The notes under the pieces are model-generated. The model did not search any database, was not told where the DNA came from, and saw nothing but the letters and a program-made list of their open reading frames with translations. DNA of 7,229 nt. Origin: Candidatus Tectimicrobiota bacterium (lineage in GTDB: Bacteria; UBA8248; JACPRG01). Position numbers and translations under genes: made by a program. The DNA lies in NCBI GenBank assembly GCA_016190025.1, contig JACPRG010000092.1:1-7229 (forward strand), read 5' to 3'. Of the stretch, positions 1 to 5,997 are shown piece after piece (the stretch's first letter is position 1; each line of letters opens with the position of its first letter).

Positions 1-149
1 ACACGAAGGGAAAGCCGCTGGGCTGGATGGCCAGAGAGGACTGGCAACAGACGCTCGACGTCCTGAAGAGCTACGGCGGTCTGAAGGACCCCTTGCCCTT
101 CGAGAAATACTATACGAACGAATTTATTTCCCCGCTGTCCGGCGGGTGA
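1..149 (+). CDS. ABC transporter substrate-binding protein, NMT1/THI5-like (3' end only)
   Basis: This is the C-terminal end of a gene that begins before the window. The reading frame starts at base 3 and gives 48 residues before a TGA at 147-149. The peptide has an early W-M-A-R-E-D-W-Q-Q segment, then TLDVLKSYGGLKDPLPFEKY and a Y-T-N-E-F-I ending. This matches the usual tail of NMT1/THI5 and SsuA-type periplasmic binding proteins, where a late helix is followed by a 'yytneFl'-like end. Such proteins capture a small organic solute outside the membrane and deliver it to an ABC permease. The tail is unlike that of the binding protein at 6024-7019, so this belongs to a different transporter. 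It lies on the same strand as the decarboxylase genes, 218 bases upstream. The substrate cannot be read from this fragment. Confidence 0.72.
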   Translation, partial: TKGKPLGWMAREDWQQTLDVLKSYGGLKDPLPFEKYYTNEFISPLSGG

Positions 150-173
150 TCCGCTGCCGGGGAACGTGCGGAC

Positions 174-195
174 CGGCCGCGATATCGGTCGGCCG
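174..195 (+). terminator. Possible terminator hairpin after the truncated binding-protein gene
   Basis: CGGCCG at 174-179 and again at 190-195 can pair (six G-C pairs). The 10-base loop contains the smaller palindrome CGATATCG. It lies 25 bases after the stop codon at 149. No T-run follows, only the mildly T-rich TGATTGGTTCGG, so an intrinsic terminator is possible but not typical. Confidence 0.3.
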
Positions 196-241
196 TGATT
201 GGTTCGGATTCCGATGAGGGCGGCGGCCTCCCGCGCCGGTC

Positions 242-263
242 TCTTCTCCTTCCGCGGAGAGGG
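242..263 (+). other. Hairpin in the gap before the decarboxylase genes
   Basis: A pyrimidine-rich arm at 242-249 can pair with the purine-rich arm at 256-263 over 8 pairs, including G-U pairs, with a six-base loop. The sequence after it (TGTTGTCGTCTGGTTT) is moderately T-rich. It could be a second termination or RNA-processing site for the upstream gene. The rest of the 150-367 gap has no supported gene. Confidence 0.25.
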
Positions 264-293
264 AGCGGGGTGTTGTCGTCTGGTTTGCAGGGT

Positions 294-306
294 TCCACGC
301 CGTGGA
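294..306. promoter_or_regulatory. Perfect 13-base palindrome, candidate operator
   Basis: TCCACG-C-CGTGGA is a perfect inverted repeat (6 + 1 + 6). It lies 62 bases before the start of the decarboxylase alpha gene and 10 bases before TAATGT (317-322), a fair -10-like hexamer with no good -35 partner. A bound repressor or activator would cover the -35 region of such a promoter. The symmetry is seen; the regulatory role is inferred. Confidence 0.3.
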
Positions 307-367
307 GTGCGCTTCCTAATGTCCCGGAACGGGGTTGAATCACCCTCCACCGAATCGAGGAAAGGCC

Positions 368-868
368 ATGAAAGAGGGCTGCGCGGACCTGATCGTTGAA
401 AGTTTGAAGGAGGCGGGGGTGAGCATCGTGTGCACCTTGCCGGAGTCATACCTGAAAGAGGTGTTCCGGAAGGTATCGGTGGATCCCGATTTTGAGCACG
501 TGCCCGTCACCAATGAGGGGGAGGGCGCCTCGATCGCCGCCGGGGTGTGGCTGACCGGCAGGCGGGCGGCGCTGATCATGGAGAACTCGGGGCTCCGGAT
601 GGCCACGGAATCCCTGGCCCGCTTGGGCCTGACCCACGGCATCCCCGTCGTGATGCTGATGAGCTACCGGGGGGACGTGGGGGAAGACCAGTGGTACGCC
701 ATTCCGCACGGGATCACCATGGAGCCGCTCCTGCAGGCGCTCCGCATTCCCTACGTCATTGTCCGCAAGGAAGAGGAGATCCGGCGGGCGATTCACAACG
801 CCTACAAGACGGCCGACACCTCGAAGTACCACGTGGCGGTCGTGTTCAGCGGGGAGCTGGTGCAATGA
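368..868 (+). CDS. ThDP-dependent 2-oxoacid decarboxylase, alpha subunit (sulfopyruvate/phosphonopyruvate decarboxylase type)
   Basis: The 166-residue protein matches the pyrimidine-binding (PYR) half of thiamine-diphosphate enzymes, as in ComD of sulfopyruvate decarboxylase. The segment VTNEGEGASIAAG (residues 47-59) corresponds to the family's E-x-x-A-x-x-A-x-G helix. By position, E50 would be the glutamate that activates the cofactor's aminopyrimidine ring. A central LGLTHGIPVVMLMSYRGD stretch (about 90-107) is typical of ComD and Fom2-like proteins. The start at 368 is chosen because AGGA at 358-361 gives a six-base spacing; an in-frame upstream start at 335 lacks this. The stop overlaps the next gene by four bases (ATGA), so alpha and beta are probably translationally coupled and form one enzyme. 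Family members decarboxylate 3-sulfopyruvate to sulfoacetaldehyde or phosphonopyruvate to phosphonoacetaldehyde. The family is fairly sure; the substrate is unknown. Confidence 0.85.
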   Translation: MKEGCADLIVESLKEAGVSIVCTLPESYLKEVFRKVSVDPDFEHVPVTNEGEGASIAAGVWLTGRRAALIMENSGLRMATESLARLGLTHGIPVVMLMSYRGDVGEDQWYAIPHGITMEPLLQALRIPYVIVRKEEEIRRAIHNAYKTADTSKYHVAVVFSGELVQ

Positions 869-1500
869 CACGGTATCAGGCGTTGAAGGTGTTGGCCGCC
901 CGGGTGAAGGACGAGCTTTGCATCGTCTCCCTGGGGGGGATCGTCAACGAGTGGTGCAACGCGCGGCCCGAGCCCCGGGGGGCGAACCTGTACCTGATGG
1001 CCCTGGGGTGCCACATGCCCTTGGCCCTGGGGGTCGCCCTGGGTCTTCCCCACCGCAAGGTCCTGTGCCTGGACACGGACGGGAGCGTCCTGATGAACAC
1101 GGGCGTATTGGCCACCCTGGCGAACCGGCGGCCGAAGAACCTGAGCGTCTTCGTTTTTGACAACGGGATGTACGAGTGCAACGGGGGCATGCCCAGCCAC
1201 ACATCGGGCCATTTCGACATTGCGGGCATGGCGTTGGGGGCGGGCATCCCGGAGGCGCGGACCGTTCGGACCGAGGGCGAGATGCGGGAAGCGGTGGACG
1301 AGGCGCTCGCGACCGACCGCCATCACTTCATCGTGGCCAAGATCGAGCCGGGAACCGAAAAAGCGCTTCCCGACAAGCTCACCGACGGGATCGAGGACAA
1401 GTACCTCTTCGTCCGCTATATCGAACAATCCGAAAACGTGGCTGTCCTCCCGGTCCGGACGGGGGAGACCGGGCAGCCGCCGCGGGGACGCAAGCGCTGA
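865..1500 (+). CDS. ThDP-dependent 2-oxoacid decarboxylase, beta subunit (ComE-like)
   Basis: The 211-residue protein is the diphosphate-binding (PP) half of a thiamine-diphosphate enzyme. The Mg/ThDP motif runs from D72-G73-S74 with M77-N78 to D99-N100, about 27 residues later, within LSVFVFDNGMYECNGG. This matches the GDGS...(N/D)N motif of ComE and phosphonopyruvate decarboxylases. The usual first glycine of GDG is threonine here (D70-T71-D72-G73). A Gly-rich segment at 47-60 (LGCHMPLALGVALG) is typical of the domain. The ATG overlaps the alpha stop as ATGA, and GGGGAG at 851-856 gives an eight-base spacing. About 35 C-terminal residues after the catalytic domain are polar, and the last few are rich in Gly, Pro and Arg; they look disordered. 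The active site should form between the two subunits. The true 2-oxoacid cannot be told from the sequence. Confidence 0.87.
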   Translation: MTRYQALKVLAARVKDELCIVSLGGIVNEWCNARPEPRGANLYLMALGCHMPLALGVALGLPHRKVLCLDTDGSVLMNTGVLATLANRRPKNLSVFVFDNGMYECNGGMPSHTSGHFDIAGMALGAGIPEARTVRTEGEMREAVDEALATDRHHFIVAKIEPGTEKALPDKLTDGIEDKYLFVRYIEQSENVAVLPVRTGETGQPPRGRKR

Positions 1501-1653
1501 CGCTGAAGAAACGACGCATCGCGTGAGGGGCGGACCTCATCCGCGAGCCCGTTTCCCGCAAGGACACCCCCTCTGGCCTTGGTGTTCGTCGTCCAAAGAC
1601 CCCAATCGTGCGCGGGCTCACCCTGGGCGCCGTCAAAGGATAGGAGAGAAGCC
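1501..1653 (+). other. Gap between decarboxylase and amidase genes, with small stem-loops
   Basis: No gene is supported in this 153-base gap. GCGGA/TCCGC (1530-1544) forms a five-pair stem with a five-base loop. ACACC/GGTGT (1564-1568 and 1581-1585) forms another with a 12-base loop. No T-run and no convincing promoter is seen, so the amidase could be co-transcribed with the decarboxylase genes. Confidence 0.35.
1642..1646 (+). promoter_or_regulatory. Ribosome binding site of the amidase gene
   Basis: AGGAG lies seven bases before the ATG at 1654. It decides this start over an in-frame upstream start at 1579, whose 25 extra codons show no family similarity. Confidence 0.65.
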
Positions 1654-2595
1654 ATGACCGTCCTCCACGAGCTTCACGCCTCGCCGGACACGGTTCACTG
1701 GGGATACTTCGACGCGGCCCTTCCGCCCGTCCTCCGGGTGGACTCGGGCGACCGGGTCACGGTTCATTGCCTGTCGGGCGAGCCCGAAGACCTGCCACCG
1801 GAGCCTTTTGAGATTCTGCCGGAGCATCGGGAGGTCCACGCCCGGTGCGAGCGGGGCCCCGGCCCCCACTTCATGACCGGCCCCATCTGGGTGAACGGGG
1901 CGGAGCCGGGCGATGCTCTGGAGGTGCGAATCCTCGATTGCGCCTTGCGCCAGGACTGGGGCTGGAATCTCATGCTTCCGTTGCTGGGCGCGCTGCCGGA
2001 GGATTTCCCGAAGGCCCGCCGGATCTACATTCCCCTCGACCGGCGGGCCATGGTCGCGGAGCTCCCCTGGGGCGGGCGGCTGCCCCTCCGTCCTTTCTTC
2101 GGGATTCTGGGCGTCGCCCCGCCGCCCGCCTATGGGCGGATCGCCTCCATGACGCCGAGAGAACATGGGGGCAACCTGGACAACAAGGAGCTCGTGGCGG
2201 GGACGACCCTTTTCCTCCCCGTGTGGAATGAGGGGGCGCTCTTTTCCGCCGGAGACGGGCACGCCGTCCAAGGGGATGGAGAGGTTTGCCTGACGGCCGT
2301 CGAGACGTGCCTTTCGGGGACTTTCGAGCTCGTCGTCCGCAAGGACCTCCGGCTTCGTCTCCCCCGCGCCGAAACCTCCACTCACCACATCACCATGGGG
2401 CTGGACCCCGACCTGGACGACGCGGCCAAGCAGGCGTTGCGGGAGATGATCGCCCTTGTGGGAGAGACGGCGGGGCTCTCGCCGGAGGACGCCTACAGCC
2501 TGTGCAGCCTGGCGGCGGACCTTCGCGTCACGCAGCTCGTGGACGGAAACAAAGGCATCCACGCCATGCTGCCCAAGGCGGCCTTGCCTTCCTGA
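1654..2595 (+). CDS. Acetamidase/formamidase family protein
   Basis: The 313-residue protein belongs to the FmdA/AmdA family of metal-dependent amidases, which hydrolyse short amides such as formamide or acetamide to the acid and ammonia in the cytoplasm. Family hallmarks are seen in order: HWGYFDAALPPVLRVDSGD (15-33); GPHFMTGPIWVNGAEPGD (70-87), with the conserved histidine H72; HGGNLDNKEL (171-180); and GDGHAVQGDGE (200-210), with D201, H203, D208 and E210. A conserved C-terminal helical region ends DLRVTQLVDGNKGIHAMLPK. The length fits the shorter bacterial form (about 300 residues) rather than the 400-residue methylotroph formamidases. No key motif is missing. It follows the decarboxylase beta gene by 153 bases on the same strand and is followed by a GC-rich hairpin. 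The true substrate could be another amide. Confidence 0.93.
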   Translation: MTVLHELHASPDTVHWGYFDAALPPVLRVDSGDRVTVHCLSGEPEDLPPEPFEILPEHREVHARCERGPGPHFMTGPIWVNGAEPGDALEVRILDCALRQDWGWNLMLPLLGALPEDFPKARRIYIPLDRRAMVAELPWGGRLPLRPFFGILGVAPPPAYGRIASMTPREHGGNLDNKELVAGTTLFLPVWNEGALFSAGDGHAVQGDGEVCLTAVETCLSGTFELVVRKDLRLRLPRAETSTHHITMGLDPDLDDAAKQALREMIALVGETAGLSPEDAYSLCSLAADLRVTQLVDGNKGIHAMLPKAALPS

Positions 2596-2621
2596 GACCC
2601 CGGCCGCGCGGTCCAAGCTTG

Positions 2622-2648
2622 CCCCCCGCCTTCGCCGGGGGCGGGGGG
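2622..2648 (+). terminator. GC-rich hairpin after the amidase gene, possible terminator
   Basis: CCCCCCGCC (2622-2630) pairs perfectly with GGCGGGGGG (2640-2648) around a nine-base loop, 26 bases after the amidase stop. The outer GACCCC/GGGGTC pair (2595-2600 and 2645-2650) is an alternative fold. No T-run follows, so termination may need Rho or be partial. A promoter-like sequence begins 15 bases further on, which supports a transcript boundary here. Confidence 0.42.
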
Positions 2649-2662
2649 TCCCGGCCTCTCTG

Positions 2663-2691
2663 TTGAAAGGGCGCGGCTTTCTTGCTAGTGT
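2663..2691 (+). promoter_or_regulatory. Sigma70-type promoter with extended -10 for the CoA ligase gene
   Basis: The -35 is TTGAAA (2663-2668), followed by a 17-base spacer and the -10 TAGTGT (2686-2691). TGC directly before it (2683-2685) makes an extended -10. Transcription would start near 2698, leaving a leader of about 98 bases before the ATG at 2796. This argues against a TTG start at 2682. Confidence 0.5.
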
Positions 2692-2721
2692 CAGGGGCCA
2701 AACAAAGGGTGGGGATTTGCG

Positions 2722-2756
2722 GGGGGCGCTGCCCCGAGGGCGACAGGGGCGCCTCC
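2722..2756 (+). other. Two-tier stem-loop in the CoA ligase leader
   Basis: GGGGGCGC (2722-2729) pairs with GCGCCTCC (2749-2756) over eight pairs including one G-U. Inside, GCCC (2731-2734) can pair with GGGC (2738-2741) over a tight three-base loop; a GGGGC/GCCCC pairing is a competing alternative. TTCGCTTTTCGGG follows. It could be an attenuator or an mRNA-stability element; it matches no riboswitch class known to me. Confidence 0.3.
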
Positions 2757-2795
2757 TTCGCTTTTCGGGATGCGTCACAGGGATGGACTCGGGAG

Positions 2796-4142
2796 ATGAA
2801 GGACTATCCGCCCTTTTGGGAGGAGGGCATCGAGACCCTCTCGCCCGCCGACCTCAGACCGCTCCAGGAGGAGAGGTTCAAGCGGCAGTGGCGGTATGTG
2901 CTGGAGCGTTCGCCTTTCTACCGGGAAAAGTTCGAGCGGGCGGGGATACAGCCGGAGCGGGTCCGGGGCCTGGATGATCTGCCGCGCCTCCCCTTCACGA
3001 CGAAGGGGGAGATTCGGGCGAGCCAGGCGGCCCGTCCCCCCCTGGGCCTTCACATCGCGTGCGCCCCGGAGGACCTTCGCCGCATCTATTCCTCCAGCGG
3101 GACCACCGGGAGGCCCAATTACATCGGCATCACCCGGCGCGACTACGGGCGGTGGATGGAGGTCGCGGCGCGCTCTTATTACTGCGGAGGCGTTCGGCCC
3201 CATCACCGGGTCGTGAGCGCGCTCGGGGCGGGTCCTTTCATCGTCGGCTCCCTCCTGGACGTCTTCGAGCGGATCGGGGCGACGGTCATCCCCATCGGCC
3301 CCGGCAACACGGCGCGGATCGTGGCTGCCTTCCAGAACCTGGGCGCCCGCGTGCTCTCCTGCACCCCTTCTTATGCCCGCTACGTCGCCAACTACTGCCG
3401 CGAGCAGGGCATCGAGCCGGGAAGCCTCGGGGTCGAGCTCGTGACCTGCGGGGGGGAGCCGGGCGGGGGTGTCCCGAGCGTCCGCCGGGAGATCGAGGAG
3501 GGCTTCGGCTGCCGGGTGGCGGAATTCATGGGTCTCTCCGAGATCGGAGTCGCCCTCTGGGGGGAGTGCCCTTGCAAAGAGGGGATGCATCTGAGCGGGG
3601 GCGACGACCTCTTCGTCGAGCTGGTGGACCCCGACACGGGAGAGCCCGTCGAGATGGCCGACGGAGCCCAGGGCGAGCTCGTCTACACCCACCTCAACCG
3701 CGAGTGCGTGCCTCTCATCCGCTACCGGTCCGGGGATCACGCGACCGTCTGGTCGAGGCCTTGCGCCTGCGGGCGGAAAAGCATCCGCACCCGCTGCATC
3801 GGCAGGACCGACGACCTGCTGATCGTCCGGGGCGTGAACGTGTACCCCTCCGCCGTCAAGGACGTCGTCGGCTCGTTTCGCCCCCGGACGACGGGGGAGA
3901 TGATGATCGTGCTGAAATCGCCGGGCCCGCGCGTCGATCCTCCCCTGGCCATCGAGGTGGAGCATTCCGAGGGGGCGGCCGACCTCCCGCGGCTCAAGGC
4001 CGAGATCGAGGCGGCGCTTCGCGACCGGCTGGTTTTCCGGGCCGAGGCCAAACTGGTCCCGCCGGGAACTCTCCCCCGGCACCAGTTCAAAGCCCAGCTC
4101 GTGCGAAAGGAATATTCAGAGCGGCCGGCCGGGCTCGCCTGA
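2796..4142 (+). CDS. Phenylacetate-CoA ligase-like AMP-binding enzyme
   Basis: The 448-residue protein is an adenylate-forming acyl-CoA ligase of the PaaK type, which joins a carboxylic acid to CoA through an acyl-AMP intermediate. The N-terminal region ERSPFYREKFERAGIQP and LPFTTKGEIR is typical of PaaK. The ATP loop is YSSSGTTGRP (98-107), the A5-like motif is EFMGLSEIG (243-251), and the ribose-binding D314 is in IRYRSGD. The hinge region is GRTDDLLIVRGVNVYP (336-351), followed by a small C-terminal domain. The length fits the family (about 430-450). C258, C260, H265, C323 and C325 may form a metal site. The ATG at 2796 is chosen because family similarity starts there; its ribosome site is weak (AGGGA 12 bases upstream, GGGAG directly abutting). 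The substrate is unknown; the aryl-acetic acid of the family name is not implied. No other phenylacetate-pathway gene is present. Confidence 0.9.
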   Translation: MKDYPPFWEEGIETLSPADLRPLQEERFKRQWRYVLERSPFYREKFERAGIQPERVRGLDDLPRLPFTTKGEIRASQAARPPLGLHIACAPEDLRRIYSSSGTTGRPNYIGITRRDYGRWMEVAARSYYCGGVRPHHRVVSALGAGPFIVGSLLDVFERIGATVIPIGPGNTARIVAAFQNLGARVLSCTPSYARYVANYCREQGIEPGSLGVELVTCGGEPGGGVPSVRREIEEGFGCRVAEFMGLSEIGVALWGECPCKEGMHLSGGDDLFVELVDPDTGEPVEMADGAQGELVYTHLNRECVPLIRYRSGDHATVWSRPCACGRKSIRTRCIGRTDDLLIVRGVNVYPSAVKDVVGSFRPRTTGEMMIVLKSPGPRVDPPLAIEVEHSEGAADLPRLKAEIEAALRDRLVFRAEAKLVPPGTLPRHQFKAQLVRKEYSERPAGLA

Positions 4143-4158
4143 AGGGCGGGGCGGCGCA

Positions 4159-4190
4159 TCGCGCGTCCCCCGTTCTTTTCGGGCGCGCGA
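4159..4190 (+). terminator. Hairpin after the CoA ligase gene, possible terminator
   Basis: TCGCGCG (4159-4165) pairs with CGCGCGA (4184-4190). CCCG/CGGG extends the stem inside a small bulge, with a T-rich loop. It starts 17 bases after the ligase stop. No T-run follows. Being nearly symmetric, it would also fold in RNA from the convergent transporter operon. Confidence 0.42.
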
Positions 4191-4232
4191 CCTGCTCGGG
4201 AGAGCGCTTCCCCGTTGACGTGGGGTTCTGGG

Positions 4233-4258
4233 CGCGGCGAAGAACCTCCCCCGCCGCG
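4233..4258 (-). terminator. Second hairpin in the convergent gap, possible terminator of the transporter operon
   Basis: CGCGGCG (4233-4239) pairs perfectly with CGCCGCG (4252-4258) around a 12-base loop. It lies about 80 bases past the ATPase stop on the minus strand. No T-run follows on either strand. The remainder of 4143-4340 holds no supported gene. Confidence 0.33.
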
Positions 4259-4340
4259 TGACCTCTCGCTTCGCTCGGGGCGGGAAGGGTGTCAGCGATT
4301 CACCGCTCCCGGGGGGGGTCTTGCGTCCGCGTGGGACCCG

Positions 4341-5090
4341 CTAGACGAGTTCGCCGCCGTACAGAGAGGACAGGCGCCTTCGGACCTCTATCGCTTCGTC
4401 CGAGTCCAGGTCTCTCGGCCGGGCGATCCCCACCGAGAGGATGGAGCGGACCGAGGTGGGCTTCCCGGCCAGGGCCACGATCCGGTCCGAGAGGAAAAGG
4501 GCTTCGTTCACGGAATGGGTGACGTAGAGGATGGTCTTGGCGTGGAGCCCCCAGAGGTTCAGGATCTTGTCGAGGAGAAGTTTCTTCTCCGTGACCTCGT
4601 TCAGGTTCGCGAGGGGCTCGTCCATGAGGAGCAGGGGGGCGTCCAGGGCGAGCGCCCGGGCCAGGTTGACCCGCTGGCGCATCCCGCCGCTCAGTTCGCG
4701 GGGCAGCTTGTTTCGCGCCGGGGAGAGGCCGACGAAGGCGAGGGCCTCGGCGGCCCGCCTCACCCGCTCGTCCCGGGGCATCGATGGGTCCTTGAGCTCG
4801 AGGGCGAAGGTCACGTTTTCCTCGGCCGTCCGCCAGGGGATGAGGCGGGGGTCCTGCCAGACGATGCTCACCGCGAGGGTCCCGGAGTTCCCCGTCCTTT
4901 GCGGGAGGTCCACCGAGATCCGGCCGGCGTCGGATTTCTCGAGCCCGGCCAGGGTCCGGAGCAAGGTCGTCTTGCCGCACCCCGAGGGCCCGAAGAGGGT
5001 GACGAGCTCCCCGCGGTTCACCTCGAAGGAGATCTCGCGGTAGACCTCCACGGGGCCGAAGCTCTTGGTCACGGATTGAAAACGGATCAA
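4341..5090 (-). CDS. ABC transporter ATP-binding protein, NitT/TauT (SsuB/TauB) type
   Basis: The 249-residue ATPase powers the importer from the cytoplasmic side. Visible motifs are Walker A GPSGCGKTT (34-42), the Q-loop VWQDPRLIPW (Q79), the signature LSGGMRQRVNLARAL (133-147), Walker B LLLMDEP (153-159) and the H-loop YVTHS (H192). The D-loop reads A-N-L-N in place of the usual S/G-A-L-D, so the Asp is Asn at 164. The start is taken as TTG at 5088-5090. It overlaps the permease stop as TTGA and has GGGAG eight bases upstream, and the product begins MIRFQSVTKSFG as the family does. A GTG at 5105 is an in-frame alternative with no ribosome site. It is the last gene of the operon. The W-R and P-W context after the Q-loop is typical of nitrate, taurine and sulfonate importers. 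Confidence 0.93.
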   Translation of the reverse strand: MIRFQSVTKSFGPVEVYREISFEVNRGELVTLFGPSGCGKTTLLRTLAGLEKSDAGRISVDLPQRTGNSGTLAVSIVWQDPRLIPWRTAEENVTFALELKDPSMPRDERVRRAAEALAFVGLSPARNKLPRELSGGMRQRVNLARALALDAPLLLMDEPLANLNEVTEKKLLLDKILNLWGLHAKTILYVTHSVNEALFLSDRIVALAGKPTSVRSILSVGIARPRDLDSDEAIEVRRRLSSLYGGELV

Positions 5091-5908
5091 AATTCCGACT
5101 CCCACTTGTACAGCCAGCGCCGCTCGGCCCAGTCGAACAGGTAATAGTCAAAGAAGATGACGAAGGCGATGACGATGAAGGTCCAGGCGAAGACCTGGTT
5201 GGTCCGGTATTCCTGGAGCGCGTGCTGCAGCATGTAGCCCATGCCGTCCACGGCCGCCAGGACCTCCCCCACCAGGGCCAGCTTGAAGGCGACGGAGAAC
5301 CCCAGCTTCGTGGACGAGAAAAGGCACGGGATGAGCATGGGGAAGATGAGCTTCCGGAAGATCAGGCCCTCCCGGGGAGAGATGGCGCGTGCCATCTCCA
5401 CCAGGGAGGCGTCCAGCACCTTCAGCCCCTCCCAGAGTCCGATGAGGTAGATGGGGAGGACCGCGATCAAGACCACGAACATCACCGAGCCGTCCCCCAG
5501 CTTGAACCACACGACCGCCAAAAGGGCCACCGAGACCACGGGGATCGCCCGGACCACGGGATAGACGAGGCTCAGGAAGAAGACCCGGATCGGCGAGAAG
5601 TAGCGGGCCAGAAGGACGATGAACAAGCCCACCAGCGCCGAGATAAACACCCCGGCCACGGTGCGGTAGAAGGTGATCAAGACGTGCCGGGCGAGGCTCC
5701 ACCGGCTCAGGATGGACCCGATGCTTCCAAAGGTCTCGCCCGGGGAGGGCATCAGGAAGTTCCCCATGACGAGGCTGGAAGCCTGCCAGAGGCCGAAGAA
5801 GATGAGGTAGGAGATGAGCATCCCGACCCAGAGGCCACGGTGCCGCAAGAGGCTGAGCAAGCCGAGGTCCTGGAGGGCCTCTCTGTCCCTTTCCTGTACG
5901 GTGGGCAT
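5087..5908 (-). CDS. ABC transporter permease, NitT/TauT (SsuC/TauC) type
   Basis: The 273-residue inner-membrane protein forms the importer's channel. Six hydrophobic segments are seen at about 26-48, 83-101, 107-134, 141-160, 190-215 and 237-257, as in SsuC/TauC. A short cytoplasmic N-terminus precedes them. The coupling (EAA) loop lies at about 171-190: EMARAISPREGLIFRKLIFP, with the conserved I-x-x-P at its end. FLMPSPGETF (51-60) is the family's 'lPsP' segment, and GEVLAAVDGMGYML (214-227) corresponds to the usual AE-x-G-L-G-Y-L stretch. The ATG at 5908 is chosen for GGGGGA eight bases upstream; an in-frame ATG at 5965 would add 19 Gly/Arg/Pro-rich residues and has no ribosome site. The stop overlaps the ATPase start. 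A 115-base gap with inverted repeats separates it from the binding-protein gene. Confidence 0.93.
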   Translation of the reverse strand: MPTVQERDREALQDLGLLSLLRHRGLWVGMLISYLIFFGLWQASSLVMGNFLMPSPGETFGSIGSILSRWSLARHVLITFYRTVAGVFISALVGLFIVLLARYFSPIRVFFLSLVYPVVRAIPVVSVALLAVVWFKLGDGSVMFVVLIAVLPIYLIGLWEGLKVLDASLVEMARAISPREGLIFRKLIFPMLIPCLFSSTKLGFSVAFKLALVGEVLAAVDGMGYMLQHALQEYRTNQVFAWTFIVIAFVIFFDYYLFDWAERRWLYKWESEF

Positions 5909-5980
5909 CGGTGCGGTCCCCCGCCTTTTTCGACAGCCGGGTCCGGCCCCCCCCGATGGCCTCATCCGGTCTCAGGGAGG

Positions 5981-5997
5981 GGGCGGGCTCGCCGCCC
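5981..5997 (-). other. Stem-loop between binding-protein and permease genes
   Basis: GGGCGG (5981-5986) pairs with CCGCCC (5992-5997) over a five-base loop. An outer eight-base inverted repeat, GCCGGGTC (5936-5943) with GACCCGGC (6014-6021), encloses it. Such elements after binding-protein genes often protect the upstream message from 3' decay, so the binding protein is made in excess. The structure is seen; the function is inferred. Confidence 0.4.

Noticed and set aside
446..871. Minus-strand open frame under the decarboxylase alpha gene
   Set aside because: It is a high-G+C shadow frame rich in Gly, Arg, Pro and His, with no family motif. The plus-strand gene has clear ThDP motifs.
1633..2778. 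A 381-codon minus-strand open frame opposite the amidase gene
   Set aside because: Its translation is low in motifs and very rich in Arg, Pro and Gly. The amidase on the plus strand accounts for the coding signal.
2682..2795. Upstream TTG start for the CoA ligase adding 38 residues
   Set aside because: The TTG falls inside the likely extended -10 promoter box, and the extra residues do not resemble PaaK N-termini.
2775..4082. A 435-codon minus-strand open frame opposite the CoA ligase gene
   Set aside because: It is a shadow produced by G+C bias at codon third positions. The PaaK motifs on the plus strand are decisive.
2796..4142. Assigning the gene as paaK of phenylacetate catabolism
   Set aside because: No paaABCDE, paaG, paaZ or other pathway gene is present, and PaaK-like ligases act on many acids.
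4311..4318. Run of eight G (and eight C at 5947-5954) as phase-variation tracts
   Set aside because: Both lie in non-coding gaps away from promoter spacers. Such runs occur by chance in DNA this rich in G+C.
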